A stretch of DNA of 64,000 nucleotides from Mesostigma viride (GCA_009746045.1 RPFO01000080.1:8427128-8491127); one strand, 5' to 3'. Positions 1 to 11,735 are shown, counted from the stretch's first letter. Numbers and translations are program-made. Notes: a model not told the origin generated them from the letters alone.

Positions 1-557
1 CGTGTTGCATTCTAGGTGGGTATGCTGAGTTCATGTCGAAACGTACAATAGGCCAGGAATGCTCGGCCAGGTGGGGGGATGAATGATCATTAGAAGTGGT
101 TCAGAAGTTTCTCTGTGGGCAGTGAGTGCGTGGCACTGAGGATGGCAAAAGTGCTCCTCGGATGATGGGTGGGCTTGTTAAATGCATGCCCAGATTGCTG
201 TGTCGGACATTATGATTGGTCAGCTATCTGCTGATCACCTCTAGCAACCGTGAGCCATATTTTTAACACGATGAACCATTTTGCTGATCAGCAGGACGAG
301 AGCAAACACAAGGAATGTTGAGTGCTGGGACTTGCCGGTAAAAAAGTTTATGACAGTGCAGGCGGTTGACGGTAAAGGCCTGGCACCACAAGCTAAGTTT
401 GTGTCTCCATTAATTACGAGCTGCCTATGCACATCTTTTTAAAGCAATCGTGTATGTCCCATGTGCCAGGGCATTGCTGCAACCCTGTCCCTGTTGTGAA
501 ATCTGACACCTTCTCTTCCCTGGCGACCCCACGGATCCTCCCTGGCGGTCCCTGCAG

Positions 558-3500
558 GTACCACGTGTTCATCTCCCCCCTGGTGGAGCCCGTGCTGTCG
601 ATGGCGTCCGCCACCAAGTCACCCGACGCCAGCGAGGCGCATGCACGTCTGCAAGACCTTTCGGTAGGCAAAGGTGGAGCTTGGGGGTTAGAGAAGGGGG
701 CTATACAGCATGCTTTGCTATATGGCATGTCCAGCTCTGTGGCATGTACCATTGTACGGCATCCCCTGCTAAAAGGGAGTCCAGGCATGTTCCGCTACAT
801 GGGGGTATAGGGCATATTCCACTATAGGGGGGTTATATGGCCTATTCGGCTATGGGGAGGTATATTGCCTGCTCCGCTACATGGGGGTATATGGCATACT
901 CCACTGCATGGGGGGATATGACATGTTCCGCTATGTATCACGTTGGCTCATGGCAGCTTTCCGGCAGCACCCCCAACTTCGAATCCAGCGATGCATGTGT
1001 TTTACACGTGCATCTGCACCAAGTGGCTTCAGGTACCTGTGGGCACAGTGACCAGCTTGTGGGACCAACATCTACCTTCTTCTGTTCAGTAATAAACCGT
1101 GCCCTCGCATGACGTCCTCTGCTAACCCATCCTGTATGCATCTCATCGACCTGGTCAACTTTTGCCCGCAACAATAATGCTCGTATTGCTCCCCGCGTGG
1201 CATGCTGGTGCCATGAGCGCTTGACTAGCGCGTCTGGCTCGGGCGTAGCCACTACAGGTGCTACTTGGAAGTGCTTGTGGAAACGCACAGTGGGGCCAGG
1301 TGGCCCGTTCATGCTCCACGCTGGTCACGTCTTGTTGGTCTGGTGCAGCAGGCGTATCAGAAACGATGCTATTTTTGTGCTGTGGCATGAGCTGGCAGTG
1401 TACCGCTACGCAAGCCACACGGGGGGTGGTTCGGCGTTGGTTTCGACGATAGCACGGTTGCCGCTGCGCTGCAAACCATTACTAAGCCACCATAGCTAGG
1501 CTGTGGATACAACAACAACCGTAGTATGGAAAAACTGATTTGCAAACATGTTCTTTGTCCGGTGGCCACCTGCTGCAGGTCACGTCCAGCTTGTGCCGGT
1601 ACCTGCGGATTCTTGCAGCCGTCACCCACAGGTATGATGGGTGGGTCTGTGGTGGCGACGTGGGAGAAAGGAACACAAGAAGTCAGAGTCCAAGGAAGAG
1701 TGACAAGGGTATGGGTTCAAGAGTTTTGGGTTCGCGGCCATGAGATCTTGCATATAAACTTTATCCGTGGAGGAGTCTATGGCGAACATCTCATGAAGCC
1801 TTTGCAAACCTTTGCCACGCGGAAGAAAGAAAATAAATAAAACATAGAAAACAGAGCTGAAAAAACAAGCCTTGCATCCTGCTGGAATGCATTTACCAGT
1901 CATGATGCCATTTTAATCTGAACTTTTCAAGGACTTGGGGTTTATTTCTGGAAACGGCCTTGTCGGTGCATAGCCCCTGTAAGGCCGCCTTATCTCTGGA
2001 AAAAAGTCGACGGCTCGTCCTGGACTCCTGGTGCTCAGTGCAGAAGGGGCAGGGGATGAAGGGGCAGGAGGTACATCGCCGCATTGCGCCTGCACGGGGT
2101 AAGGCATCCCTTGCCACCAGCATGCATTGGTCGATCAAGGGTGCTGATAAACCATCTTTCCAAGCCTAACCCCTGTTCTGTCACCCTCAGCATTCCTGAC
2201 CCCTGTTTTCCTTGCCCCCAATTTTCCTTGCCCCCTGCTTTCCTTGGCCTTGATGGCTCCCCGCCCACCGTCAGCCTATCGACCGAGTCCCACACGCTGC
2301 GCCGTGTGCTCTACAGCACCGCGCTGGCAACCGTGCTGCCGGCCGCACTAGAGCTGCTCCCAGTCTACCACCGGGCCTCGCTGGGCGTGTCGTCTGCCAG
2401 CAGTAATCTCAACAACACCGGCGGCATCGAGGGTGGCACGGGAAGCCCCTTTTGCGCTGCCCTGTCATCCACCCCTCGGTCTCACCCCCTGCCAGGGTCG
2501 GCGCAGCGGCAGGCAGTGGCAGGGGACGCGTCCTCGGTGACGGATGCCATACTGGAGTTGCTGCTGGCCGCGTTTGACAGCATGAAGGTAATTGTGTGCT
2601 CATCCTCACTCGGGTCTGGTTGTGCTCTTCCAAGGCTCCCCCAGGACCCCACCCCCTGTAATTTTTGTCCTTTTCATGGGGTGTTGCCTTTGTTTCTAAG
2701 TTATTTATCTTAAAGCGGATGCAAGTAATACCATACCAACAATGCCCCGTGTTCTATGCCCCTACCACAGTCCAAGTTTGACTTGCTGTTTGCTTCATTG
2801 TTGATGCCACAACTCCACATTCATGAATGCTGCCTTTATCCCTGCTAATGAAGGTCTGAGATGGGTTTTGTCTTCGCCGTTGATCCTTTAGTATATTTTC
2901 ACACGGATGCATGTGGTATATAGAGATGACATATAAATATGACATCAACAATGCGATGTGCCCCCCCCCCACAGTCCGAGATAGACGGGCTTTACCTTCA
3001 TGACTGGTGCCATGTCTTTATACTAGCACCACTATTCCTATAAATCCTGCCCTGATTCCTCCCCCCTCCCTGCCTTACAGTCCGAGATGGGCTTTGCCTT
3101 CATCGAAGCAACCGTTCGCTCCGTCATGACCATGCTCCAGCAAGACGCGCCGTCGCAAGCATCCAGCTCAACCACCCCCGGCGCCGCTGGTATGCCCACC
3201 CCAGGCACCCCCTCGTCCTCGGGCGCCCAGTACGGGGGCGGCCCCCTATTTTCCCCCGCGGATGGTACCCCACTGACCCCCCACGCGGTTCCTGGCATGG
3301 CCAGGCTGGCAGGCCCCCAGCCCAGCAGCAAGCTTGCCAGCCCCCCGTTCCTGGCGCTACTGCGGGCGGTGCTTGAGGAGTCGACATCAAAGCTGGATGG
3401 TCTGGTGGCCCCGATCCTCAGCCTGTGCCTGGACACCATTTACCCACTGTTGCTTCCGGCACTGGCCTCAGTGTCGCCTCCACAGGCGTCCCCAGGGGTT

Positions 3501-6500
3501 GCCAGCCATAAGGCATCTACCCCAAGGGCCGCGGGACACACCCCACGCAGCGGTGGCGGCGCCGGCAGCGCGTTTGCGATCGGGCACTCGCCGCTTGGGG
3601 GCCTTGGAGGGTTTGGTGGCGGCGGCGGTGGCGGGGACTCGGACAAGCGGTTGAGGGCGGTGGCGGGCGACGATGGCCTGATGGAGTTCACGTTACTACT
3701 GGTCAAGGCGCTGCAGTGCAAGTGGTGAGTGAGGGGCAACATTTTGTGTGGAGGAATCGTGAAATGTTACGTCATGCATGGCCTGCATAGATCTCCCCAG
3801 TGTCCCAGTCGCTGTAAGTTCAGGCTTCTTCTCCGCCCATTCTGACAACTTCCCAATCTGTTTCATTTGTTCTTGCACCAGGTTCTTTGCAAGTTAATCT
3901 GATCTTGCTGCCCTTCTCCTCTTTCTCCCCCTCCCTCCCCCTCCCTCCCCTGGTCCACCGCCTTCATATCTCCCCCAAGTCTCCCGGCTTTTACAAAAAT
4001 TTGGTCCTTGATAAATCCTCGTCCCTACTTCTGTTCACCTCATTTTCTTCTCCAATTGCTGCTTTTTTCCTTTCTCCCCCCCCCCCCCCCCCGCCCCCGC
4101 TCCTCCATCTCATTCACCAACCTTCCCCCACTAAACGACTCATCATCTCCCTCCCTCCCTCCCTCCCTCCTCCCTCCCTCCCTCCCTCCCTCCCTCCCTC
4201 CCTCCCTCCCTCCCTCCCTCCCTCCCTCCCTCCCTCCCTCCCTCCCTCCCTCCCTCCCTCCCTCCCTCCCTCCCTCCCTCCCTCCCTCCCTCCCTCCCTC
4301 CCTCCCTCCCTCCCTCCCTCCCTCCCTCCCTCCCTCCCTCCCTCCCTCCCTCCCTCCCTCCCTCCCTCCCTCCTTCCCTCCCCCTCCCCTCCCTCCCCCT
4401 CCCCTCCCTCCGTCTCTCTCACTCACACACGCATAAACATCCCACCACACACACTGGCTACCCCTTTCCCCCACCAGGCGGCTCATCTCGTCCAATGATG
4501 CGGGCAAGTCGCAAGGCGCGCGCGTTATCTCCCTCCTGGCCGACGTGCTGCGCTCGGCCGCCGGCCCCTCGGTGCAACGCGAGGCCCTGGGCGGCCTGCT
4601 GGCGCTGGACCGCCAGCTGCGCCTGTTTGGCTCCGAGGTGTTCAAGGCCGTGCGTGACAGCGTGCAGTACGCATTGGTGGACGCGCTGGTGGCGAAACGG
4701 CACGAGTACCTGCAGGAGGAGATGGGCCGCGCGGTGGGTGCCCGTAAATGCAGTCAATAGGATTATAATTGGCAGCGAGTATAGTTGGCAGAAGAAAAAG
4801 AGTGTTGTGATTGGTTGATGAACGATAAATGTGGGTCACATTACTTTGGGGCTAGGGCAAGCCGTGACGCCTGCACAAGGAGATGGGGCGCGGGGTGGGA
4901 ATCCGATCAATGGGGATAAAATGATATACAATGGTGGGTACTACAATAAGTGTGGACACTAGTACCATGAGAACATGTCGTTGGAATGTGTATTGTCGAT
5001 AGAACTATGGCATACGTAGGCGTGCCACAAGTACCTGCAGGGGTAAGGCAGCGCCCACATATTCCTGCTTCGGTTCGCCGAACTCAAGTTTTGGCAAAGC
5101 AGTTGCGGAGGCCAACATTTTTTTAAACTTGTAGCACATTTGTTATTGGATCGCTCTACTATTTTCCGTTATGTGACCTGATATGTGTCCACGTACTCCT
5201 CTGTCGCTGCGTTGCTCTGCATGCTGCTTTCCTCGCAAAACTGGTGGGTGGCCTTTCCCCTGGCCCCCTTGTCGGTTCCTCCTCCTGCTGGCGCACGGGC
5301 CCCAGGTGTTTGCGATTGCATCGGTGGACTTCCACCACTTCTTCCAGTCGTTTCTGCCCCTCTTCAGCCAGCAGGTCAAGGGGCTGGTGCCGGCCCAGCA
5401 GGTGAGACGGATGCCCACTAAAGTATACTGTAGAGTATAGTAGCACCCTTGTGTACAAATAGAGTATAGTAGCACCCTTGTGTACAAATTGAAACAACCA
5501 GTGCTGCGTGCATGTTCTGCTGAGGGCGCAAGCTCTATTCGAATAAAGTTTGCCACACACAGGCCACACAACCGTGCGCGAGACTGTCCGGGTAGATCAT
5601 CGCAGAGCCGTCTCTCGTTCACGCGATGATGGAACCCAAGGCATGTGCCACTGGGTCCCAAGCCGGGCATTGAAGCGCAACCCTACCAAGCTGTCGGGCT
5701 GCCCCTTGGAAGTTTTTCTGACGGTTTATCTACATGTCCATTGTGGAGGCCACCGGGCGTCTTCTGCGTTTCACGATTGGACCGGACCGGCAGGTCCATT
5801 CATGAGCGTCCATTCATGAGCGTCCGGGTGCATGTGGGCCCAGAGGTAGGAGCGAGCTGTGGATGCCTTTTTAACCGATGCATTGCCAGCCAGAACCTGG
5901 GTGTCCACACAGGGCTCAGTCGTGCAAGGCGCAACAAGAAAGTAAGACCACGCTACTAAACCCTGGGATGGCACACAGGTGGGCGGCAACACATAGATTG
6001 TCGTCAGAAAGCAACAAACGTGAAAACGCTAGCTGCCCAGATCTGAGACATAGATGCCTAAGACATAGATGCCTATAGACATATCTGAGACATAGATGCC
6101 TATAGACATAGATGCCTAAGACATAGATGCCTATAGACATATCTGAGACATAGATGCCTAAAGACATAGATGCCTATAGACATAGATGCCTAAGACATAG
6201 ATGCCTGTAGACATATCTGAGACATAGATGCCTATAGACATATCTGAGACATAGATGCCTATAGACATATCTGAGACATAGATGCCTATAGACATATCTG
6301 AGACATAGATGCCTATAGACATATCTGAGACATAGATGCCTATAGACATATCTGAGACATAGGTGCCTATAGACATATCTGAGACATAGATGCCTGTCAT
6401 CAGATGGAATTCGCACGTAGACGAAACCCTTCTTGAAACTTCCAGAGTGCGGGCCCATCAATTGCAAATCTGAGGCGATGAACCGCGTTTACCTCATTTT

Positions 6501-8500
6501 TCGTTACTTTGACGCGGCTATTCACACGCTATACAGGTGAGAGACCAAGGACGTTTGAAAGCTCGGCATCTGTCTTGGGTTAGACCATTATCCAAAACAG
6601 CTGCGTTAGATAACAGGGGTTCTTGCCTTGCTCGCTGGCTCCCCTTGAAATACCTAGTTAGACAGCCAGACCAATGTCTGGATGGCACCTGTGCCTGGAT
6701 GTCTAATCCGTCTGGCTGAAAGGCAATTACCCAATGACCAAAACCTCCCTACTTTGTTCCCTGGGGATTCGCCCTCCCCAACCGGGGTCGTCTGCTTCTC
6801 AAACATGATTGTGGTCGTCTGCTTCTCAAACATGATTATGGTCGTCTGCTTCTCAAACATGATTGTGGTTGAGAGGCGCCGCGGTAATGGCGAGTCAGAG
6901 GGCAAACCGCGGGTAGACGCAGGCAAGCCCCCCCCCCGCAGCTGTCCCTGAAAGGCACACTCAGGGGACTCGATGCGTGCTGAGGGGAGTGTGTGCATAT
7001 CGAGGGACTGCGGGGAGCGCATCCCCCCAGATAGATGCTTCGTGAGGCGATATCTCAGCGGATGGGGGACCCCCAAAACCATAAGCAGATCATGGTTCTG
7101 CAAATGTGAAGTTAGCTATTCAGGTAACCATTGGCGGTCGACCCAGGGTGGCCATGACCTCCGAAATACGCACCAGTTTGGCACCCTTGGTCCGGCTGAC
7201 TGGCCAGGTTACTGCTACTATCGGGTGGGTTGGGTGGCCCACGTGACCATACTTGGTGGCTGCAGCATTCACGCTGTCCTCGTGGAGCTGCTTCACAGTG
7301 TGTCTGTGTGCGTGTGTGTGTGTGTCAGTTTGTGTGTGTGCTTGTGTGTGTATTCATAACAATGAGGAAATGAGGTGGAAAACGTCCCTCAAGCGGACTT
7401 TTTATCTAGGAATTAGAGCCTCACAGGTAACTAGATATACCCTGATCTCTTTGATCAGCCCAAAACGTGGTGGTGGTAACGGTGACCAACACTGGCACAG
7501 GTAGGTACTCTGGTGACCAACACGGGCACAGGTAGGTTACTTAGGTACCCCCCCTAAGGGCCGTCGTGAGGCGGCATGGAGGTGGAGCCTGTGTCGTCTC
7601 AGCCACACAGCTTTCTGAGGGTGAACCACGTCATCCGCAAACTTTGTCCTACGCCACTGCCATCGCCGTTGTTGCGTAGGTCGATCCCGCGGTTTGGTAG
7701 CTCAAATTCAGCGGTTCTAACGTGGAAGCTTGAACAACCACACTCAGATTTGACAATTTACCAGCGCCATGGCCGCAGCCATCGCAGCAACCTGAAAACG
7801 TTTGGTGTACTGACGCGTAGATCAGTTCCTTGCCACAGCAGTTATTATTTTGTTTTCATGCTACTAGATGTATCTTAAAGTTATTTTGGTGTGTTTATGT
7901 TGTACTGCCCTCTGTTACCCTGCACCTTGCATGTCTCCTGGTCGTGGTTCTGATGGCCTTTTGAACAAAATATTCCTTTTTGTGTGTGTCTTGGCTGCCT
8001 GCATGGACTACACATTACGAATGCAGTTGGCACTAGTGGCTTCTTTCCCGTCATCCCTGTCAGATGTCGACATGCCGACGTTCTGCCGCAATCTGGGGCA
8101 TTTCGCCAACGACGTCCGGCACTACATGCAAAAGAGCTCCATGACGCCACCTCCCCACATTGCTGCGATGATGCATCGCCTGGCTCAGGCAGGGCCAGGG
8201 GGGTCACCCCACCTGGGGGCATCACCTGCACATGCCCATACGCCACATACCCTCACGCCGCAGGTGCACACGCCGCAATCCCACACGCCACAGGCGCACA
8301 CGCCCAACCATGGCCTAAGCCCGTCCCCATCCCAGGTGTTCAATGCTGGAGCGTATTGCAATTCGCCTCATGTTGCCAGTGCAGATGCTGGGACCCCATT
8401 TGGGGCCTTGATACAGGGCCAGCTGCCAACAACACCGCATGCGCTCTCCAATGTCAATTCTCCAACAACAAATGCAGGACTGACATCTGCCTTCCAGTAG
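558..8500 (+). CDS. Exportin-6-like karyopherin, C-terminal part (seven exons; 5' end outside window)
   Basis: Exons joined by splice sites and phase: 558-663, 1579-1631, 2275-2587, 3081-3724, 4478-4733, 5306-5401, 8027-8500 (stop TAG). They give 646 residues; every junction keeps frame (for example TG|G = Trp across 3724/4478). The protein is helical and HEAT-like. The family call rests on the last two exons: 'IASVDF' followed by a Phe-rich FLPLF stretch, then a segment ending 'FANDVRHYM', collinear with the C-terminus of animal and amoebal exportin-6, the RanGTP-dependent exporter of actin-profilin. The third exon contains 'LLPVYH'; the fourth carries a low-complexity Pro/Gly/Ser insert. 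After the conserved core the last exon adds about 110 residues of His-Thr-Pro-rich tail. Upstream exons must lie left of the window; none was recognised in 1-557. Exon structure is well supported. The choice of exportin-6 over another exportin is an inference from the C-terminus. Confidence 0.72.
788..930. repeat. 27-bp minisatellite, about five diverged copies
   Basis: About five imperfect units of 27-28 bp, each with a core like CCGCTACATGGGGGTATA, lie in the exportin intron 664-1578. Less regular copies may extend left to about 700. Confidence 0.6.
2719..3010 (+). repeat. Echo copies of the exportin exon-3081 acceptor edge
   Basis: The true exon begins at 3081 after TTACAG with TCCGAGATGGGCTTTGCC. 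Related stretches lie in the preceding intron at 2771 (CACAG then TCCAAG), 2855-2878 (TCTGAGATGGGTTTTG) and 2971-3003 (ACAG then TCCGAGATAGACGGGCTTTA). The 2771 and 2975 copies are also preceded by a shared 'CAACAATGC' block, so intron and exon sequence were duplicated together. Confidence 0.7.
4147..4380. repeat. (CCCT)n microsatellite in exportin intron
   Basis: About 55 CCCT units with one early interruption. It lies about 100 bp upstream of the acceptor at 4477, pyrimidine-rich on the sense strand. The long open frames across it (PSLPPSLPP or GGREGGRE) are repeat artefacts. Confidence 0.95.
4860..5052 (+). repeat. Echo copies of the exportin exon-4733 donor edge
   Basis: The exon ends GTACCTGCAGGAGGAGATGG...GCG before the donor GTGGGT. 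A diverged copy (CCTGCACAAGGAGATGGGGC, then GGGGTGGGAATC) lies at about 4870-4915 and a shorter one (CACAAGTACCTGCAGGGGTA) at about 5026-5046. Confidence 0.65.
5432..5489. repeat. 29-bp tandem duplication just after an exportin donor
   Basis: Two near-identical 29-bp units beginning AGAGTATAGTAGCACCCTTG lie 30 bp downstream of the donor at 5402. Confidence 0.85.
6039..6396. repeat. 27-bp minisatellite, about 13 copies
   Basis: Units of GACATAGATGCCTATA plus ATCTGA-type variants repeat at 27 bp, with some shortened 15-18-bp units at the left end. It lies in the last exportin intron. Open frames on the minus strand (RHLCLRYVY repeats) follow from a unit that is a multiple of three. Confidence 0.9.
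6786..6868. repeat. 27-bp tandem repeat, three copies
   Basis: Three nearly identical 27-bp units (GGTCGTCTGCTTCTCAAACA...) lie in the last exportin intron. They are unrelated in sequence to the other 27-bp arrays of this gene. Confidence 0.9.
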
Positions 8501-8519
8501 TCAGCCTGTGAATCCTGCC

Positions 8520-8524
8520 TGTAA
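8520..8524 (+). promoter_or_regulatory. Possible TGTAA polyadenylation signal
   Basis: TGTAA lies 20 nt after the exportin stop codon. It is the usual poly(A) signal in many chlorophytes. The 3' UTR would be very short, so this is a weak call. Confidence 0.25.
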
Positions 8525-8668
8525 TATTAATCAATAAGCATGACAAGTCATTCACTATATTTATCGATCAACCAATATTCCAACATCGCGTTTGATTGCA
8601 CCTTCAATTAGGTCAAGCTTAGCCCAAATCTTCTGCAAATTTCTGCTAGTAACGAGCCCCATTATGCG

Positions 8669-10565
8669 CACATATTAATTAATTAATTAATTATCAACAT
8701 CACTCCGTTGGGAGTAGATGTAGCACATAGCCCTGAGAAGGGGCATATGGCTTTTAATACATTCTAGGCTACTTCATGCAAGGGTGGGAATGTAAGCTAC
8801 CCCTGCTCTAGGTGCACCAAGGCACCTGCACCCTCATTGTCTATCACGCTATGCCCGGGTAAGGGGGGAGCATGCCGGTGAGGGAGGAAGATCATCATGG
8901 CTATACAAGAGCTAGGACATGGCTTCTCGACAGAGAGCATCTCTCTGCATGGCATAGCATGGCTAAATTCTTTATGCAACATCCATGGGGGTCCCATTAT
9001 AGACAAAGCATGGCTAAATGTTGAAGGCATCATCCATGGGGGCCATTATGGGCGCACATGCGCGTGGGCCACATGCTAGGCTAAGCCTTACTAATCTACA
9101 CTACTGGTATATATATTCCTAGTCTGAGGTGGCAGGAGGGGGCTGCCAGGGCTTGTGGTCAACGTGGATGACCGCCCCCCTCCAGTATACCGGCTTCCCC
9201 CTTGCGCTCTGCCGGAGCTGAAGGTAGGTCGGCCATAGCTCGCGTCGCCGTTGTTGCTGGGCCAGGGTCAAGTCCGGTCGTCCAGCGTGAAGCGAGTCTC
9301 CGAGAGCTTCTTGCGGCATTTAAGGAACGCCAGCTTGTCCGCCATGTACTTAAAGGTGAGGAGCACGGGTGCCGGGCCAGCCTTCCCCCGCGCGCGGGGG
9401 AGGCGGACAGCCGACATGTCCAGCTCACCAGTGAGTAACATGGGGGCAAGAATGGCGCGCTTAAATGCCTCAAGAAGGCTCGTGGAGGTCTCACCTGCCT
9501 GCTGGTCGAAGTGCTTGACGATGACATTGTGGCTGCGCCGCGCGATGTCGGCTTCCTCGCGAAGGTCGAGGGCTTGTTGCTTGAGTTGTGCCGAGATGGT
9601 GGAGGTGGTGGAGGTGGTGTGCTGCTTAAGCAAGTCCGCCCAGGTGGAGGGAGCATCGCCGGCCGAGCCAGCAGACGCCGGCTGGGCGGCGATGTCCTTG
9701 ACCGCCTGGGCGGTGAGGCCGGCGGTGTCATGCAAGCTCTCAAGGGCGTTGGCGGTGGCTTGAAGGCGGTGGTCGAGGTCGAGGAGCTGGGCTTTGATGT
9801 CGGCAGTGGAGGCGGAAATGGCAGTGGAGGTGGAGGCGGCGGCGGTGGAAATGTGAGGAAGTTCAGCAGTCAGCGTGCCGCCGATTGCTGCTATGTCGGC
9901 AGCAAGGGGGGTCACGTGCTGCTGAAAGGCTTCCGTGAGGATGGAACGGAATGCGGGGGCGGAGATGGATGGAGCCCAGATCTCGCCGTCAGACTTCTGG
10001 AGAAGAGAGTTGAGGACGGCGTGTTGGAGTTGGGGGCGGGGACACCCGAACATCTGGCTGATGTTGTGCCAGCGTCGGCCGTCGTCGACGAGGAGGCGTC
10101 CAGTGGCGTGGAGATGGAGGCACAGGTCGTAAAGCGAGGCGTAGTCCCCGAAGAAGATGTGATGCATAGCTTCACTCGGAGAAATGGTGGTCCAGTCGTA
10201 ATCATCGACCTGGAAAGGTTGGGGCCGAAAGCGCGGTTCCGAGAAGCGTGTTTCCGCCCAGCGTGGCCCTCCAGTTTTGTCGGCGGGGCGGGCGCGTTTA
10301 GGGTCAGGCGATGCCGATGGCGAGGCATTGAGGCCGGGAGGTTGCTGGGCGACCACCAGTGCACGACTAGTGTCACCGCTGCCTGCCGGATCTGGCGAAG
10401 CGGCAGCCTCAGCTGCCGCATTGTTGAAGGCGAGCGCATCCGCCAAACTGCGTTGCGTCGACGGGCGTTTGCTCGTCATATATTGCGTTTTAATTCCGGA
10501 AAATTATATCAGCATGTGCGTCTTAGAAAGACGAAGCGATAGTGATATTCACGACTAAATTCGGT
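8669..10565 (-). mobile_element. L1-like non-LTR retroelement carrying ORF1 but no reverse transcriptase
   Basis: Read on the minus strand: a 5' leader (about 10565-10480) that recurs upstream of other copies at 35190-35345 and 39575-39730, an ORF1 frame (10479-9268 plus a frameshifted continuation to about 9119), a 3' UTR to 8716, a terminal hairpin (8702-8715) and a (TTAA)n tail (8672-8693). No reverse transcriptase lies between ORF1 and the 3' UTR, so this is an internally deleted or 'half-LINE' copy. The 3' end matches that of reverse-transcriptase-bearing fragments nearby (for example the one ending near 16366). Confidence 0.75.
9268..10479 (-). CDS. L1-type retroelement ORF1 protein (403 aa, C-terminus frameshifted)
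   Basis: ATG at 10479. The N-terminus is Ala/Pro/Ser-rich and basic. A folded region follows around 'FFGDYASLYDLCLHLH', then a long Ala/Thr/Gln-rich helical, probably coiled-coil segment (residues ~190-320), and a C-terminal part rich in Arg/Lys. The frame stops after 'TLDDRT'. The family's last segment (LTLAQQQRRRELWPTYLQLR, then YWRGAVIHVDHK) continues in another frame at 9319-9119, so a small indel has broken the gene. L1 ORF1 proteins bind the element RNA and form the retrotransposition particle. Related but more damaged copies lie at 36341-37910, 38327-39342 and 39770-41380. The call rests on copy number, position and the C-terminal motif; no domain search was run. Confidence 0.7.
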   Translation of the reverse strand: MTSKRPSTQRSLADALAFNNAAAEAAASPDPAGSGDTSRALVVAQQPPGLNASPSASPDPKRARPADKTGGPRWAETRFSEPRFRPQPFQVDDYDWTTISPSEAMHHIFFGDYASLYDLCLHLHATGRLLVDDGRRWHNISQMFGCPRPQLQHAVLNSLLQKSDGEIWAPSISAPAFRSILTEAFQQHVTPLAADIAAIGGTLTAELPHISTAAASTSTAISASTADIKAQLLDLDHRLQATANALESLHDTAGLTAQAVKDIAAQPASAGSAGDAPSTWADLLKQHTTSTTSTISAQLKQQALDLREEADIARRSHNVIVKHFDQQAGETSTSLLEAFKRAILAPMLLTGELDMSAVRLPRARGKAGPAPVLLTFKYMADKLAFLKCRKKLSETRFTLDDRT

Positions 10566-10801
10566 GCTCAAACGTGAAAGTTATGAGCTCCGACAGCCAT
10601 GGCTACCTCGTGGCTCGTGGCGCGTGGAAAGTGCCAAAAAAAAAAAAAAAATGCGCACATATGGTCTGGTGCAATGTTCATCTCAAGCGATTCCACATGG
10701 GCATATGCACTGGTTGTCTCTTTGATATGTCCATTGAATTAGAATTCGTCATGCATGCATGCGGGGCATGGGCATGTCGATCTCTCGCTCAGAATGTCAT
10801 T

Positions 10802-11160
10802 AACTAATTAATTAATTAAACACGCGTGCTCCCGTTGGGGAGTCATGCACGTGCGGAGCACAAGAGTGTTTTTAATCCCTGAGTGTGCACAGCGGGCAAG
10901 GGGGCAGAGACCCCCCCCTTCCCTCATGCCACAGAACGTCATCATCGGCATAAATGAGGCCAGCTAGAAATTCTGCTTGTTGGTCGGCCCCCCTTCCCCA
11001 AGCTCGTTTGTGATCACTAGCTAGGCCAGGGGCACGGCCAGCCAGCACGCGTGCATGGCCGGCATAAGATAATCCACTACAATTATAATAAACAGGTACG
11101 GCGACAAGACGAAACCCTGCCAGACGCCGGTCTGCAGTGGACATGGCGGGGTAAAGCACA
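10802..11160 (-). mobile_element. L1-like fragment: reverse-transcriptase palm piece plus 3' terminus
   Basis: Minus-strand translation shows a reverse-transcriptase signature ('LQTGVWQGFVLSPYLF' at about 11110-11060) and 'LIYADDDVLW' with the YADD catalytic box at about 10953-10926. The 3' terminus follows almost directly, with hairpin CTCCCGTTGGGGAG (10829-10842) and a TTAA tail (10802-10820). Most of the C-terminal reverse transcriptase is deleted and the frame is broken. Confidence 0.72.
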
Positions 11161-11570
11161 TGCCCATATGCCTAGCCTAGCTATATAACGGAAAGTCCGT
11201 AGATGGCGGCCGTGCCGCGCGCGGCCTGGGCCCTGGGGCGTGCCACGTGACGACAAAACGCCCGGGCGCTGCGCGGGCTTGGGGCCAGGTAGGACTTCTG
11301 TCATTGAGGGGTTTAATTACCTGATCTGTAAAGGCCAGGCAGGTGCCCGGCTAGGCCTAGCTAGGCGCCTGCACATACTACCATCAATAGGTCACATGTG
11401 TCAGTACGTCGTTACGTCAGCCAGGCCTGCCATGCTTCCAAACTTTCAAGAAAAGCTGCACACAGTGCAAATACAAATACAAGATACTAGTGTGACCCGC
11501 TGGCAAGTCGCCCACTGAGCCCAAAAGAGTCGATCACTTTTTTGCGGTAGACGAAGAGACCATGGAGGGA

Positions 11571-11709
11571 CTGCCCACTGCCCACTGCCCACTGCCCGCT
11601 GCCCGCTGCCCCGGCTGCCCGCTGTCCCGGCTGCCCGCTGCCCGCTGCCCGCTGCCCGCTGCCCGCTGCCCGCTGCCCGCTGCCCGCTGCCCGCTGCCCG
11701 CTGCCCGCT
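11571..11709. repeat. 7-bp minisatellite (CCCGCTG)n
   Basis: About 19 units of CCCACTG or CCCGCTG. Confidence 0.95.
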
Positions 11710-11735
11710 AATCGTAGTTCACGTAGTAGCGCACG

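Noticed and set aside
1257-1303. In-phase candidate exon in the exportin gene
   Set aside because: Open and flanked by AG/GT but only 47 nt. It breaks the phase needed to reach the well-supported 1579-1631 exon.
9511-10542. 343-aa Gly/Val-rich plus-strand frame
   Set aside because: Antisense shadow of the retroelement ORF1 on the minus strand.
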